A stretch of DNA of 64,000 nt from Acidobacteriota bacterium (GTDB lineage: Bacteria > Acidobacteriota > Polarisedimenticolia > Polarisedimenticolales > Polarisedimenticolaceae), in the NCBI GenBank assembly GCA_029861955.1, contig JAOTYK010000008.1, forward strand, positions 1 to 64,000. The letters run 5' to 3'. Below are positions 34,967 through 44,372 of the stretch, one piece after another; positions within the stretch are counted from its first letter, which is position 1; each line of letters opens with the position of its first letter. Both the position numbers and the translations under genes were made by a program. Under the pieces are notes generated by a model. It saw only the letters and a list, made by a program, of their open reading frames with translations. It was not told the origin of the DNA and searched no databases.

Positions 34967-37353
34967 TACTGAACCTCGACCGGAATTACGTTAAACGCCG
35001 CCGGCAACGGCTGGGCCTGAGGATCGGTCACGCTGGCGCCCAGGAAACCAAAGCCGGCGTTCCCCGGTGCGATCGCCTGGAACTGGAAGGTCCCGAGAGT
35101 GCCCGTTCCCGAGGCACCCTGGGGCGCGCCGAGTCTCGAGAGACCGACGATCACCGCCGTCCCCGAGTCTCGTGCCAGGAAGACCGTGTTGGCCCCGTCG
35201 GAGCGCATCATCGGCCCCTCGGCCGCCGAAACGAAGCGCATCACCTCCGGGTTGTAGGAGAGATGGAACGGGATCGAGCCCACGTTGCTGGCGTTGCCCA
35301 CGTTGACCTGCACCACGAGGGTCGATCCGACGCCGATCGTCTGGGCGCTCGGCACCAGGTTGACCACCGCGACGGTTTGCGGTGGGTCGTCGGCCGGGTC
35401 ATCGGGCTCGGTATCGGCGTCATCGTCGTTACCGTTGCGACGCCGGGAGCGCTCGGCTTCGCCGTCGTCATTCCCCGTCGTGTCATCGGTACCGTCCGCC
35501 GCGTTGTTGTCGTCCCCGGAGCGGTCCAGGCCGCGCGGATCATCGGCGTCGTCGTCGCCTGCGTTGGGGTTGCTCGCCACACCGCTGCCGGCGTCCCCGT
35601 TACCGGTGAACGGTAGGTCTCCCGCGTCCTCGGCGGCGCCGAACGGCCCCACACCCCCGGCACCGACTGCCGGACCACGGAGGACCGTCTTATCCTCGGT
35701 GCCGACCCAGAGGGTCATCAGATCCTCTTCGGTGATATCCGGGATGCGGACGATCCGCGGTGTCAGGGTCATGATGATGTCGGTCTCGGTCGACTGTTGA
35801 CTGCTGTTGCTGAAGATCCGTCGGATCCCGGGAATGTCGATCAACCCCGGCACACCGGACAGCGTGTCCTGGTCGGTCGTCTGGATCAGGCCGGCGATGA
35901 CGTTGGTCTCGCCATCCCGCAGCCGCAAGACCGACTGGATCTGACGGGTGCCGATGATCGGTTGACTCTGGCCCGGACCGGTCTCGACGAACGAACTGAT
36001 CTGCGAGATCTCGACCTGGACCTTGAGGGTTACTTCCTTGTTGTGATGGACCCGGGGCTCGATCTGCACGGTGATACCGACGTTCTGATAGGTGAACGAC
36101 GTGATCGGGACGATGTTGCCACCGACGGTCTGGGACGTGTTGAACGAGGTCGAGGGGATCGGCACGCGGTCGCCGATGAGGATCTCGGCCTGCTCGCCTT
36201 CCGCCACGCGGAGCTGCGGCTTGGCGACCGTCTTGGTCTCCGAATCGCTCTTGAGGAAGTTGAGCACGACGCTCGGGATCACACCGACCGTCCAGTTGGC
36301 GGCCTTGCCAAGCTGGTCCAGCTGATTCACGGGTAACGACTGCTGCCCATCGCCGAAGCTGAGAGAGAACGTCTTGGACGAGAGATCGATGCCGAGGGTC
36401 TTGGCCACGGTGCGATTGATCTCGAGCAGCTCCACATCGATGATCACCTCGCCCTTGGACTTGTCGTTGGCGTTGATGATCCGTTCGGCGATGGCCACCT
36501 TGGATGGCGTGTCCTTGATCGTGATGGAGTTCAGGTCCGTGTTCTCCGCGATCTGTCGGGATTGAAGAAGCGATCGCAGCAGCGTTGTCACGGTCTTCGG
36601 GTCTGCGTTACTGAGGAAGAAGGTGCGAATCACCTGGTCCTCGTACTCCTGACGCTTCTGACGAGAGTCGGGGTAGATCAACAGCGTGTGCTCGTCGATC
36701 ACCTTGTAGTCGTTCTTCGTGCGCAACATCAGAATGTTGAGCGCCTTGGCGAAACTGACGTTGCCGATATCGAGAGTCAGTGGCTTGTCGTCGTCGACCT
36801 TCTCGTCGAAGATGAAATTGATTCCGGCGACCTTTCCGACGGCCTCGAAGATCTTGCGCGCCTCGGTCTCCTTGAAGTTCATCAGGATCGGGATATTGGA
36901 CGTCGGATCCAACTCCGGTGGACCCAGACTCCGGCGTGCCGCGCGGGCCTTCAGCTCTTCGATCTCCGAGGGGCCGGACTTCGAAATCCGAAACTCCTTG
37001 ATCGCCCGATTCAGCTCGTTGCTGGCATGCTCGTTACCGGGATTCAGCAGGAGTGTCTGCTGGTACTCGGCAATGGCCAACTCCAGCTGTCCGGCGTTGT
37101 GGAACCGTTGTCCCTTGAGGAAGTGCTGGCTCGATGACAGCAGCTTGGCCCGACCCAGGGCCACCGTGTAACGGGTGTTTCCCGGGTCCATGGCGACCGC
37201 CTTGCTGTAACCCAGTACCGCCGCATCGAGGTTCTCTCGGCGCTGGTCACGTTCCGCCTGTTCGTATGCCTTCTTGGCTGCACAGCCCGAGAGCATGAAC
37301 AACAGCGCAATGACCGCCGCCAATCGAATCCATTGTCTGGATGGTCGTCCCAC
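34966..37353 (-). CDS. gspD: secretin (GspD/PilQ-like) lipoprotein with TPR and cohesin domains
   Basis: The 795-residue protein should form the outer-membrane channel. It has a lipoprotein signal (AAVIALLFMLSGC, Cys24), TPR-like helices (about 25-145), secretin N-domains with NolW-like segments (about 165-300), and the secretin core with IEPRVHHNKEVTLKVQVEIS and TETDIIMTLTPRIV (about 330-560). Then come an Asp-rich linker (about 575-680) and a cohesin-like domain (about 685-790, FHLSYNPEVMRFVSA). The GTG at 37353 has AGGGAGAGG upstream. It lies 10 bases from the PilP-like gene. Confidence 0.87.
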   Translation of the reverse strand: MGRPSRQWIRLAAVIALLFMLSGCAAKKAYEQAERDQRRENLDAAVLGYSKAVAMDPGNTRYTVALGRAKLLSSSQHFLKGQRFHNAGQLELAIAEYQQTLLLNPGNEHASNELNRAIKEFRISKSGPSEIEELKARAARRSLGPPELDPTSNIPILMNFKETEARKIFEAVGKVAGINFIFDEKVDDDKPLTLDIGNVSFAKALNILMLRTKNDYKVIDEHTLLIYPDSRQKRQEYEDQVIRTFFLSNADPKTVTTLLRSLLQSRQIAENTDLNSITIKDTPSKVAIAERIINANDKSKGEVIIDVELLEINRTVAKTLGIDLSSKTFSLSFGDGQQSLPVNQLDQLGKAANWTVGVIPSVVLNFLKSDSETKTVAKPQLRVAEGEQAEILIGDRVPIPSTSFNTSQTVGGNIVPITSFTYQNVGITVQIEPRVHHNKEVTLKVQVEISQISSFVETGPGQSQPIIGTRQIQSVLRLRDGETNVIAGLIQTTDQDTLSGVPGLIDIPGIRRIFSNSSQQSTETDIIMTLTPRIVRIPDITEEDLMTLWVGTEDKTVLRGPAVGAGGVGPFGAAEDAGDLPFTGNGDAGSGVASNPNAGDDDADDPRGLDRSGDDNNAADGTDDTTGNDDGEAERSRRRNGNDDDADTEPDDPADDPPQTVAVVNLVPSAQTIGVGSTLVVQVNVGNASNVGSIPFHLSYNPEVMRFVSAAEGPMMRSDGANTVFLARDSGTAVIVGLSRLGAPQGASGTGTLGTFQFQAIAPGNAGFGFLGASVTDPQAQPLPAAFNVIPVEVQ

Positions 37354-37363
37354 GAACCTCTCC

Positions 37364-37930
37364 CTAACGGCCCACTTGGGCCAGTTCCTTCGTCTGATCC
37401 TTGAACGTATCATCGGTATAACCCATCACCACCGCCTCGAAACCGAAATCCACCAGGCGGAATTGCTGCTGCACGACGTCACCGATCCGTGCCAGCAGGA
37501 CTTCCTCGCCTTCTGAGAAGACGGCGATCTTGTTGTCCTTCGGCCCAAGATAGCCCAGGTAATCGAAGCCCATGTTGGGAGCCCGAGGGGCCCGCTTGGT
37601 CGGCGTCGGCTTGACCGTCGGCTTCGGCGGCTGTGGCGTCGGGAGTGTCTTCGCGATTTCTTGCGGTTTCGGCTTTGGCCGTGGCGGTCGTGGCGGAGGC
37701 TTCGGCACGAAGTAACGGAACAGGTTCCGTCCGTCGGGGTCGTAGTCGTCTCTCTCCGGCGACAGCTCCGCCATGTTGACGGCGGGGATCGGCTTGAGGT
37801 TCATGTCGGCGCTATCCGTGGCGCTGATCACGCCGGCGCCGACCTTGTCACGCGTCATGTAGAAGAAGCCGAAGGCCACCACGGCCAGGAGTGACAGGAG
37901 GATCTTCTCGCTCTGGGTCAGCGGCCTCAT
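37364..37930 (-). CDS. PilP/GspC-like inner-membrane linker protein
   Basis: The 188-residue protein has one N-terminal membrane helix (ILLSLLAVVAFGFFYMTRD), a Pro/Lys-rich spacer (VPKPPPRPPRPKPKP) and a C-terminal domain with FDYLGYLGPKDNKIAVFSEG. This matches the PilP or GspC homology region that links the inner platform to the secretin. The ATG overlaps the pilO stop by one base. Confidence 0.75.
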   Translation of the reverse strand: MRPLTQSEKILLSLLAVVAFGFFYMTRDKVGAGVISATDSADMNLKPIPAVNMAELSPERDDYDPDGRNLFRYFVPKPPPRPPRPKPKPQEIAKTLPTPQPPKPTVKPTPTKRAPRAPNMGFDYLGYLGPKDNKIAVFSEGEEVLLARIGDVVQQQFRLVDFGFEAVVMGYTDDTFKDQTKELAQVGR

Positions 37931-38559
37931 CACGCCCTCCGTGCCGCGGATTCGTCGACGCCCTGGGGCTTCCGGGTCTCTTGACGCAACGCTTCCGGGG
38001 CCTCGAAGTAGGTCGTCAGGGTGATGTTGAGGATCAACTGCTGGCTACCATCGGCACTCTCGCCCAGGGAGACCTGCTCCACCACCAGGAACTCGTCGGA
38101 GCCCTCGACGGCCTGGATGAACTTCCGCAGATTGGAGTAACCACCCGTGAGCGGGACGATCATCGCCATCCGCTCCATGGCCTGCGCTCGCATCGACTCG
38201 TTCTCGATATTGATCGAATCCCAACCGATACCGAATTCGCGACAGATCGTCTCGACCTCGGACTGAACCGCCACCGCGCGCAGGTCTCGTACCGACAACG
38301 CGTCGCGCAGCTCATGGAGATCGCGCTCGGCCTGCTCGAGGCTCTCGGAGTAGTCCTCTACCGCCTCGACCTGATTACGACGCACCTCGAGGGCCTGTCG
38401 AACCGGTCCGCTGTCATCCACCAGGGCCCGATGCTCTTCCAGTTTCGGTTGCAGCATCAGGAACCAGAATGCCAGCCCCAATGCCAACCAGATACCCACA
38501 CCGATCAGGATCGGTCTAGCGCTCTGCCGGATATCGAAACGGATGCGTCGTTTGTTCAT
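37930..38559 (-). CDS. pilO: PilO-like platform protein
   Basis: The 209-residue protein has one membrane helix (PILIGVGIWLALGLAFWFLM), a coiled coil (about 50-95) and a ferredoxin-like C-terminal domain (VPLTGGYSNLRKFIQAVEGS). This is the PilO/GspM layout that pairs with PilN in the inner-membrane ring. It overlaps pilN by 4 bases and the PilP-like gene by 1. Confidence 0.83.
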   Translation of the reverse strand: MNKRRIRFDIRQSARPILIGVGIWLALGLAFWFLMLQPKLEEHRALVDDSGPVRQALEVRRNQVEAVEDYSESLEQAERDLHELRDALSVRDLRAVAVQSEVETICREFGIGWDSINIENESMRAQAMERMAMIVPLTGGYSNLRKFIQAVEGSDEFLVVEQVSLGESADGSQQLILNITLTTYFEAPEALRQETRKPQGVDESAARRA

Positions 38560-39242
38560 GGCGCCTCCTCCGTCTCCGTCTCGTCCGCAACCTCGGCCGC
38601 GTCACCGGCATCGCTGACCGCTTCGTCGCTTCCGTCGGGGTAGTACATGAAACGGGCGACCACCAGGTATTCGCTGGTCCCCAGATCGCTCTTGGAGATC
38701 CGTTCCATCTCGACTCGTCCGAAGTGAGGCGACTCAAATAGTTGATTCTGCATGTCGAGGACCGACGGGAAGTTCTTGGCGATGGCCTCGATGGCGACGG
38801 GAAATCCCAGATCCTCGGCGGACGTCAGTTGGGCGCGTCCGCCACGACGGGTGCGAGACCGCCCGAACTCCGGCCGGATCGTCACCATTTTCACATCGTT
38901 GGGCTGACAGGCCTCGAGCTGATTGAACAGCCCCGTCCAGGAGAACGCCTTGCGCTCGATGACATCGTTGGCCTTCCGAACCTGTCCTTCCAGGACGGCA
39001 AGATCGAAGGTCGCGATCTCCTTGCGAGCTGCGCGATCCCGTTGCTCCAATTCCTCTTCCTGCTCATCGAAGGTAGAAACATCCTGGGTCATCATCTTCA
39101 GTCGCGCGCTGTAGTCCAGGAAGGAGCGAACCTCCCAGACGGTTCCCGCCACCAGCGCCAGCACCGCGAGACCGGTCACAATCCACAACAGCGTGTTGTT
39201 GCGGTATGGCCGATGGGCCAGGTTGAGATCAAGTGGACGCAC
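38556..39242 (-). CDS. pilN: PilN-like platform protein
   Basis: The 228-residue protein starts MRPLDLNLAHRPYRN, where the short N-terminal segment should bind PilM. A membrane helix (LLWIVTGLAVLALVAGTVW), a coiled coil and a C-terminal domain follow, with a charged end (ETETEEAP). The GTG at 39242 lies 3 bases after the pilM stop. Confidence 0.82.
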   Translation of the reverse strand: MRPLDLNLAHRPYRNNTLLWIVTGLAVLALVAGTVWEVRSFLDYSARLKMMTQDVSTFDEQEEELEQRDRAARKEIATFDLAVLEGQVRKANDVIERKAFSWTGLFNQLEACQPNDVKMVTIRPEFGRSRTRRGGRAQLTSAEDLGFPVAIEAIAKNFPSVLDMQNQLFESPHFGRVEMERISKSDLGTSEYLVVARFMYYPDGSDEAVSDAGDAAEVADETETEEAP

Positions 39243-39245
39243 GAC

Positions 39246-40253
39246 CTAGCCCCTCCCCGCCACGACGCCGATGGCCGGCGCCAGGACCGTCGCCTGAGAG
39301 CCACTGAAGCCGACTCCCGGTGCCAAGTCGATCGCGTCGGAAGAGGTCAGCGTCTCGATCCGCCCACAGCCGATCTGACCCAACCGCGCCTCCAAAGCGT
39401 CGTTGTCGTTGGCGACGTTGCGCAGGATGACCCGGCCGACGCCCTCCCCGCCGAGCTTCTCCTCGTAGTACGAGAAGGAACTGGACAGCTCACGGAGCAG
39501 CCCGCTGTTGGCGGCCATCCCCTCGCCGGGCTCCTGGGCCAGGGACTTGCTGCGATAGAAGATGATGTTTTGATTTCGCATGATGACCAGCGAGAAGTGG
39601 GTCCCCGCACAGTTGAGGATCGCCGTGTCCCCGTCCCCGGCTTCGGTCACCTTCTCCCGGCAGAGGTTTAGTAGGTTAGGGGTGCTGAGATCGATCAAGC
39701 CGAGACGACAGCCACAGGCCTCGAAGGCCTGCTCGAAGCGGTCCGTGAGGGAGCGCCGCACAACCACGACAAGCATCGTTACGCCCTTGCCCTCGGACGG
39801 CAGCGACTCGTACGAGAGGCTGGCCTCCTTGAGACGAAACGGGATCGCCTTGCGCATCTTCGCTCGCACCAGCTCGTCGAGGACTCGACGATTGGCCGGC
39901 CGCTCCGGCAACGTGAACAGGCTGACCTTGGCCAGGTTGTCGGGGAGCACCAGGGACGCACGCCCTGGACGCGTCCCGCTGGCCTCCAGGAGTTCGCGCA
40001 ACGTCAGCGTGAGCTTGCCGGCGTCCGCCGGATTGGCGTCGAAGATCGAGGTGGGGACGACACCCTCGGACAGTGTTCGACTCTGCACCGCCTCGAGAAC
40101 CGGCTTCCCGCGACGGGACGGTTTGACGCGGATCAACGACAGGTCGTCCCCCACCAGAGAGACGACGACCGGCGGCGACGGAGCCCGCAACCCGAGTTGC
40201 GACTCCAGATCGACGGTGCGAATGCGTTCCAAGATGTCGGTAACGGTTGCCAT
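39246..40253 (-). CDS. pilM: PilM-like actin-fold platform protein
   Basis: The 335-residue protein has the actin-like ATPase fold of PilM/GspL: phosphate-binding blocks (VVVSLVGDDLSLIRVK, DTAILNCAGTHFSLVIM) and LLRELSSSFSYYEEKLG. It would sit on the cytoplasmic face, linking PilN to the motor. It follows gspE after 16 bases. Confidence 0.8.
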   Translation of the reverse strand: MATVTDILERIRTVDLESQLGLRAPSPPVVVSLVGDDLSLIRVKPSRRGKPVLEAVQSRTLSEGVVPTSIFDANPADAGKLTLTLRELLEASGTRPGRASLVLPDNLAKVSLFTLPERPANRRVLDELVRAKMRKAIPFRLKEASLSYESLPSEGKGVTMLVVVVRRSLTDRFEQAFEACGCRLGLIDLSTPNLLNLCREKVTEAGDGDTAILNCAGTHFSLVIMRNQNIIFYRSKSLAQEPGEGMAANSGLLRELSSSFSYYEEKLGGEGVGRVILRNVANDNDALEARLGQIGCGRIETLTSSDAIDLAPGVGFSGSQATVLAPAIGVVAGRG

Positions 40254-40269
40254 AATATCTACCAGTTCC

Positions 40270-41901
40270 TCAGTCGACGAAGGTGACCTTGTTGATCTCG
40301 TAAAGGGTTGTCTTGCCGGCGAAGGCCTTGGACAACGCCGCCTCGCGAAGGAACGTCATCCCCTCTTCCTTGGCGGCGCGCTTGATGTCCGAGCCCGGCT
40401 TACGTTGCAGGATCATTTCGCGAATCCGATCCGACATGTTCAGTAGTTCGGCGATCGCGGTTCTCCCACGGTAACCGGTGCCGTTGCAATCGATGCAGCC
40501 ACGACCCTCGTAGAACGTCCAGTCGCGGAATCGATGGACATCCAGGCCCGACTCCATCAGCAGCTGCGGGGTTGCCTGGACCTTCTGCTTGCAATGCTCG
40601 CAAATCAGACGCACGAGCCGCTGGGCGAGGATGCAGTTGAGGGCCGAGACGAAGTTGTAGGGCTCGACGTTCATGTTGAGGAAACGACCGACCACATCGA
40701 CGACGTTGTTGGCATGGACCGTGGTAAACACAAGATGACCCGTCAACGCCGACTGGATAGCGATCGCGGCGGTCTCCGGATCGCGGATCTCGCCCACCAT
40801 CACCTTGTCGGGGTCATGCCGTAGGATCGCCCGCAGCCCCTTGGAGAAGGTCAGGCCCTTCTTCTCGTTGACGGGGATCTGGGTAATCCCGGGCATCTGA
40901 TACTCGACCGGGTCCTCGATGGTGATGATCTTGTCTTCCTCGTTGGTGATCTCGGCCAGCGCGGCGTAGAGGGTCGTGGTCTTACCCGATCCCGTCGGAC
41001 CCGTGACGAGGACCATGCCGTAAGGTTCCTTGATGAAGCGGCGGAGTCGTGCCTTGTCCTTCTCCTCGAAGCCACAGACCTCGAGGCTGAGGGACGAGAA
41101 CTCCTGACTGGTCGATTCCTTGTCCAGGACACGGATGACGCAGTCTTCACCGTGGGCGGTCGGAACGATCGACACACGAAAGTCAATCGTTCTGCCCTTG
41201 ATGCGAAGTTTGAACCGACCGTCCTGGGGAATTCGCTTCTCGGAGATGTCCAACTCGGACATGACCTTCAGACGCGAGATGATCGGTGAGTGGAATTTCT
41301 TATCGATCGGCTCCATCGCCTGGTACAGCACACCGTCGATGCGGTACTTGATCACGACCTGCTTGTCGCGAGTCTCGAAATGCATATCCGATGCGCGACG
41401 TTGTAGTGCGTTGAAGATGGTCGAGTCGACCAGCTTGATGATCGGCGACGACCCCTCGGTCATCTTGTCGATGGACAGCGTCTCTTCGCCGGTGTCCGCA
41501 TCCTCGGTGATGATCTGAAGACGGAAGCCCTCGGTCGCCTCTTCCAGCACACGCTGGGACGACTCGCTCTTCTTGAGGATCTCCTGAATCGCCGACGAGG
41601 TGCCGACCGAGACCGTGATCCCGGTGCCGAGCAGCAGCTCGAGCTCGTCGATCATCAGGACATCGGCGGGATCCGCGACCACCACCACGAGCCCCGTCTC
41701 CGTCCGATGACGCGGAACGAAGTTGTAACGGAACATCAGGTCGACGGGAATCGAGCGGAACAGCTCGGGGTCAATCTCGAACTGTTCAAGATCGACATAC
41801 TCCAGGCCAAGACGGTCCGCGAGTTTCCGCGCAGCGAACTCTTCGTTGATCGCGTCTTCCTGCGTCTGCAACGCAGCGTCGAGTTGTACCTCTTCAGCCA
41901 T
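40270..41901 (-). CDS. gspE: type II secretion/type IV pilus assembly ATPase (GspE/PilB)
   Basis: This assembly motor of 543 residues has a MshEN-like N-terminal domain (about 25-110), Walker A GPTGSGKT (301-308), Walker B-like DKVMVGEIRDPETA, and a zinc element with C434/C437 and C469/C472. By family it hydrolyses ATP to extrude pseudopilins. The N-terminal domain may bind c-di-GMP. It lies 19 bases after gspF. Confidence 0.93.
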   Translation of the reverse strand: MAEEVQLDAALQTQEDAINEEFAARKLADRLGLEYVDLEQFEIDPELFRSIPVDLMFRYNFVPRHRTETGLVVVVADPADVLMIDELELLLGTGITVSVGTSSAIQEILKKSESSQRVLEEATEGFRLQIITEDADTGEETLSIDKMTEGSSPIIKLVDSTIFNALQRRASDMHFETRDKQVVIKYRIDGVLYQAMEPIDKKFHSPIISRLKVMSELDISEKRIPQDGRFKLRIKGRTIDFRVSIVPTAHGEDCVIRVLDKESTSQEFSSLSLEVCGFEEKDKARLRRFIKEPYGMVLVTGPTGSGKTTTLYAALAEITNEEDKIITIEDPVEYQMPGITQIPVNEKKGLTFSKGLRAILRHDPDKVMVGEIRDPETAAIAIQSALTGHLVFTTVHANNVVDVVGRFLNMNVEPYNFVSALNCILAQRLVRLICEHCKQKVQATPQLLMESGLDVHRFRDWTFYEGRGCIDCNGTGYRGRTAIAELLNMSDRIREMILQRKPGSDIKRAAKEEGMTFLREAALSKAFAGKTTLYEINKVTFVD

Positions 41902-41920
41902 CGACCTGTTCCCTCATCGC

Positions 41921-43141
41921 CTAGAACCCACCGCTATTGCCGTAGAGGTTGATCAACGGCATATAGACCGACATCAGCATGATGGCCACAAGGATGGCCA
42001 TGAACACCAGCATCAACGGCTCGACCAGAGCCACCAATCGTGTAAGCCTCTGATCGATCTCGTTCTCGGTAAACTCCGATGCGTTCTCCAACATCTCGAC
42101 CAGAGCACCGGTCGACTCGCCGACCTTGATCATCTGCACCGAGATTCCCGTCATCAATTTCGTCTCGTCCAACGACTCCCAGAGCGACTGTCCCTCACGA
42201 ACCCGCCCAACGACGTGGAACAGGGCGGACTCGAACACACGGTTGCCTGCGGCACGCGCCGCAAGCTCGAGAGAGTTCACGAGTGGCAACCCACCGGCCT
42301 GCAACGCCGCGAGGGTCCGGGTAAATCGTGTCTGGGCGTAGAAACGGATAATCTTCCCCACCAGAGGGAGCCGCAACTTGATCCGATCGACCATGATCAG
42401 ACCCGCGCTCGTGCGGCCCCAGGTGCCCATACCAATGAACAAGGAGATAAGCACGACCACGACGATTTTCCACTGCGACGTGATAAACGTTGCGCTACCG
42501 ACGACAACCCGCGTCAACAATGGTAATTCGGTGTCGAATCCGGAGAGGAACGTCTCGAATTTCGGGATAATGAAGAAAACCATGAGCCCGATCAGACCCA
42601 ACGAGAGAACCAGCAAGACCGCCGGGTAGATCATCGACGAGATGACCTTCGAGCGAATGGCCAGCACCTTCTTGGTGTACTCGATGAAGCGCGCCAGAAC
42701 CGCACCCATGTCACCGGTCGTCTCCCCGGAGGCCAGGCTTGCCGAGTAGAGCGGCGGGACCAGGTCACCCTGTGCCTGAAACGCCTCGCTCAGCGCCTCG
42801 CCACCCTTGACCCGCTCGCGGATATCCTGCAACGCGTCGCGGAAAATACCGGGGTCCCTTCGCTCGATCAACAGCTCCAGACTGGGAACGATCGGCAATC
42901 CGGCACGAACCAGGGCCGCCAGCTCCTGATTGAAGATCAGAAACTCGCTCATCGAGATGCCGCGTTTGATTCGAAAGAGACTCTTCAGCGCCCCGATCAA
43001 CGCACTGGGTTTACGCACGTCGAGGATCATCAGATCCTGACTCTCCAGATCACGACGGACCGTGGCCTCGTCAACGGCGTTGATGGAGCGCTCGTAGACC
43101 TCACCCGTGGCATTGGCGACACGACAGACGAACTCCGTCAT
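41921..43141 (-). CDS. gspF: type II secretion/type IV pilus inner-membrane platform (GspF/PilC)
   Basis: The 406-residue protein has two repeated GspF domains, each with a long membrane segment, containing FNQELAALVRAGLPIVPSLE and FTRTLAALQAGGLPLVNSLE. It is the central platform that the ATPase turns. The ATG overlaps the NolW-like gene stop (TGATG), so it is coupled to the regulatory head of the operon. Confidence 0.93.
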   Translation of the reverse strand: MTEFVCRVANATGEVYERSINAVDEATVRRDLESQDLMILDVRKPSALIGALKSLFRIKRGISMSEFLIFNQELAALVRAGLPIVPSLELLIERRDPGIFRDALQDIRERVKGGEALSEAFQAQGDLVPPLYSASLASGETTGDMGAVLARFIEYTKKVLAIRSKVISSMIYPAVLLVLSLGLIGLMVFFIIPKFETFLSGFDTELPLLTRVVVGSATFITSQWKIVVVVLISLFIGMGTWGRTSAGLIMVDRIKLRLPLVGKIIRFYAQTRFTRTLAALQAGGLPLVNSLELAARAAGNRVFESALFHVVGRVREGQSLWESLDETKLMTGISVQMIKVGESTGALVEMLENASEFTENEIDQRLTRLVALVEPLMLVFMAILVAIMLMSVYMPLINLYGNSGGF

Positions 43142-43884
43142 CAGCGCACCTCCGCCTGCAACATCAGGAACAACGCGCGGTCGGCATCCGCACCGGATGC
43201 GGCACCGACGACCGAGAGGCGACCGGCGGTGAGCACCGGAACGCTGCTGTAGAGCTCCTCGACCACCGGGAGCCCTTCCGGATCTCGCGTCAATCGCTGC
43301 AACGTGAATCCACTGAGCTTGATCTTCTGCGATCCTTCCTGAATCGCCTCGATGACGAAGACGACGCGGTACTCGGCGGAGAGTTCCACCTGCAGCTGTT
43401 CGCCCTCGGCACCGACGACCGCCAGGCTCCCCAGCGGCTCGTACGCGCTCCAGCGCGTGAAATCACCGAGGGTCTCGAGAATCCCTCGGACCTCTCGGGA
43501 CAACTCATCGACGGACGGTGCCTGACGCCGAGCATCGCGGGTCGCGGCGAGCTCTTCGTCCGATCGTCGCTGATCCATCCCGAGGACCAGGGTGAGTTTC
43601 ACTTCAACGTTGCGAGGTGGCAGATCGAAGCTCTCGATGAGCTCCCCGATCCGGTCGAGGACCGACTGGCGATCTTCGATGACCAGGGTATCCAATCGTG
43701 GTCGGAGCGAGATCATGCCGTCTTCCGACAGCAGCGGTTCGATCAGCTCGGCGACGTCGGACAACGGACGGAAGTCGATCTCGTAGGCTCGGGCCGAGAT
43801 CGGATCCTGGCGATCGGGGGCCTGCGCCAGCAGCACTCCGAACGAGAGCGCAACCAGACACAACAGTCCTGGGAGTCTCCGCAT
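43141..43884 (-). CDS. secretin N-domain (NolW-like) periplasmic protein
   Basis: The 247-residue protein has a signal peptide (LPGLLCLVALSFGVLLAQA) and a domain resembling the N1/NolW repeat of secretins (RAYEIDFRPLSDVAELIEPL, LVIEDRQSVLDRIGELIESF). It has no channel domain. The remainder resembles the periplasmic neck of such proteins but no family is clear. It could bind the secretin ring or the anti-sigma factor. It shares TGATG overlaps with the anti-sigma gene and gspF. Confidence 0.7.
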   Translation of the reverse strand: MRRLPGLLCLVALSFGVLLAQAPDRQDPISARAYEIDFRPLSDVAELIEPLLSEDGMISLRPRLDTLVIEDRQSVLDRIGELIESFDLPPRNVEVKLTLVLGMDQRRSDEELAATRDARRQAPSVDELSREVRGILETLGDFTRWSAYEPLGSLAVVGAEGEQLQVELSAEYRVVFVIEAIQEGSQKIKLSGFTLQRLTRDPEGLPVVEELYSSVPVLTAGRLSVVGAASGADADRALFLMLQAEVR

Positions 43885-44372
43885 CACAGGTCGAGCGCCT
43901 CGTCGAAGATCATCACGATCTGGGTCTCCCCGACGGATAAATCGACGACCTGCGCGTGTCCCGGCGAGGAGAGGAGTTCGAAGGTGGCGTTGGTCGGCGC
44001 CGGTTCACCGGCTTCGACCGCGGCGATCTCCGGTGCCGGCTCCTTCGGCGGACCCCACGTCGCGATCCCACCCAGCACAAGCGCCAGCAACAGAGAGGCG
44101 GCGACGCTGAAGCCCAGGCCGTGTCGGCGACGCGATGCGGCGGGCGCTTCAATCCCCGTGCGAACCGAGGCACTGAGCCGATCCAGCGCTTCGAGCGGAA
44201 TCTCCTGCGTGGCGAGGAGTGCGAAGAGTCGACTCTCGTCGGCAGCGGCCCAGCGAGCCCGACAGTCGGCGCAGTCCTCGAGATGACGCAGCGCAACCGT
44301 GCGGTCCGCGGACGACGTGTCGTCCGACAGGCGACGCAGTGCGTCGTTGTGTAAGTGCAGAGGGTGCGTCAC
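43884..44372 (-). CDS. anti-sigma factor with zinc-finger and membrane helix (second pair)
   Basis: The 162-residue protein has the zinc finger His30, Cys34, Cys37 in ALRHLEDCADCRARW, then a membrane helix at about 86-106 (LGFSVAASLLLALVLGGIATW). A short periplasmic tail ends with VDLSVGETQIVMIFDEALDL. The GTG overlaps the sigma stop by 4 bases. It should hold the sigma of this operon inactive, perhaps until a periplasmic signal from the secretion machine (inference). Confidence 0.8.
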   Translation of the reverse strand: MTHPLHLHNDALRRLSDDTSSADRTVALRHLEDCADCRARWAAADESRLFALLATQEIPLEALDRLSASVRTGIEAPAASRRRHGLGFSVAASLLLALVLGGIATWGPPKEPAPEIAAVEAGEPAPTNATFELLSSPGHAQVVDLSVGETQIVMIFDEALDL

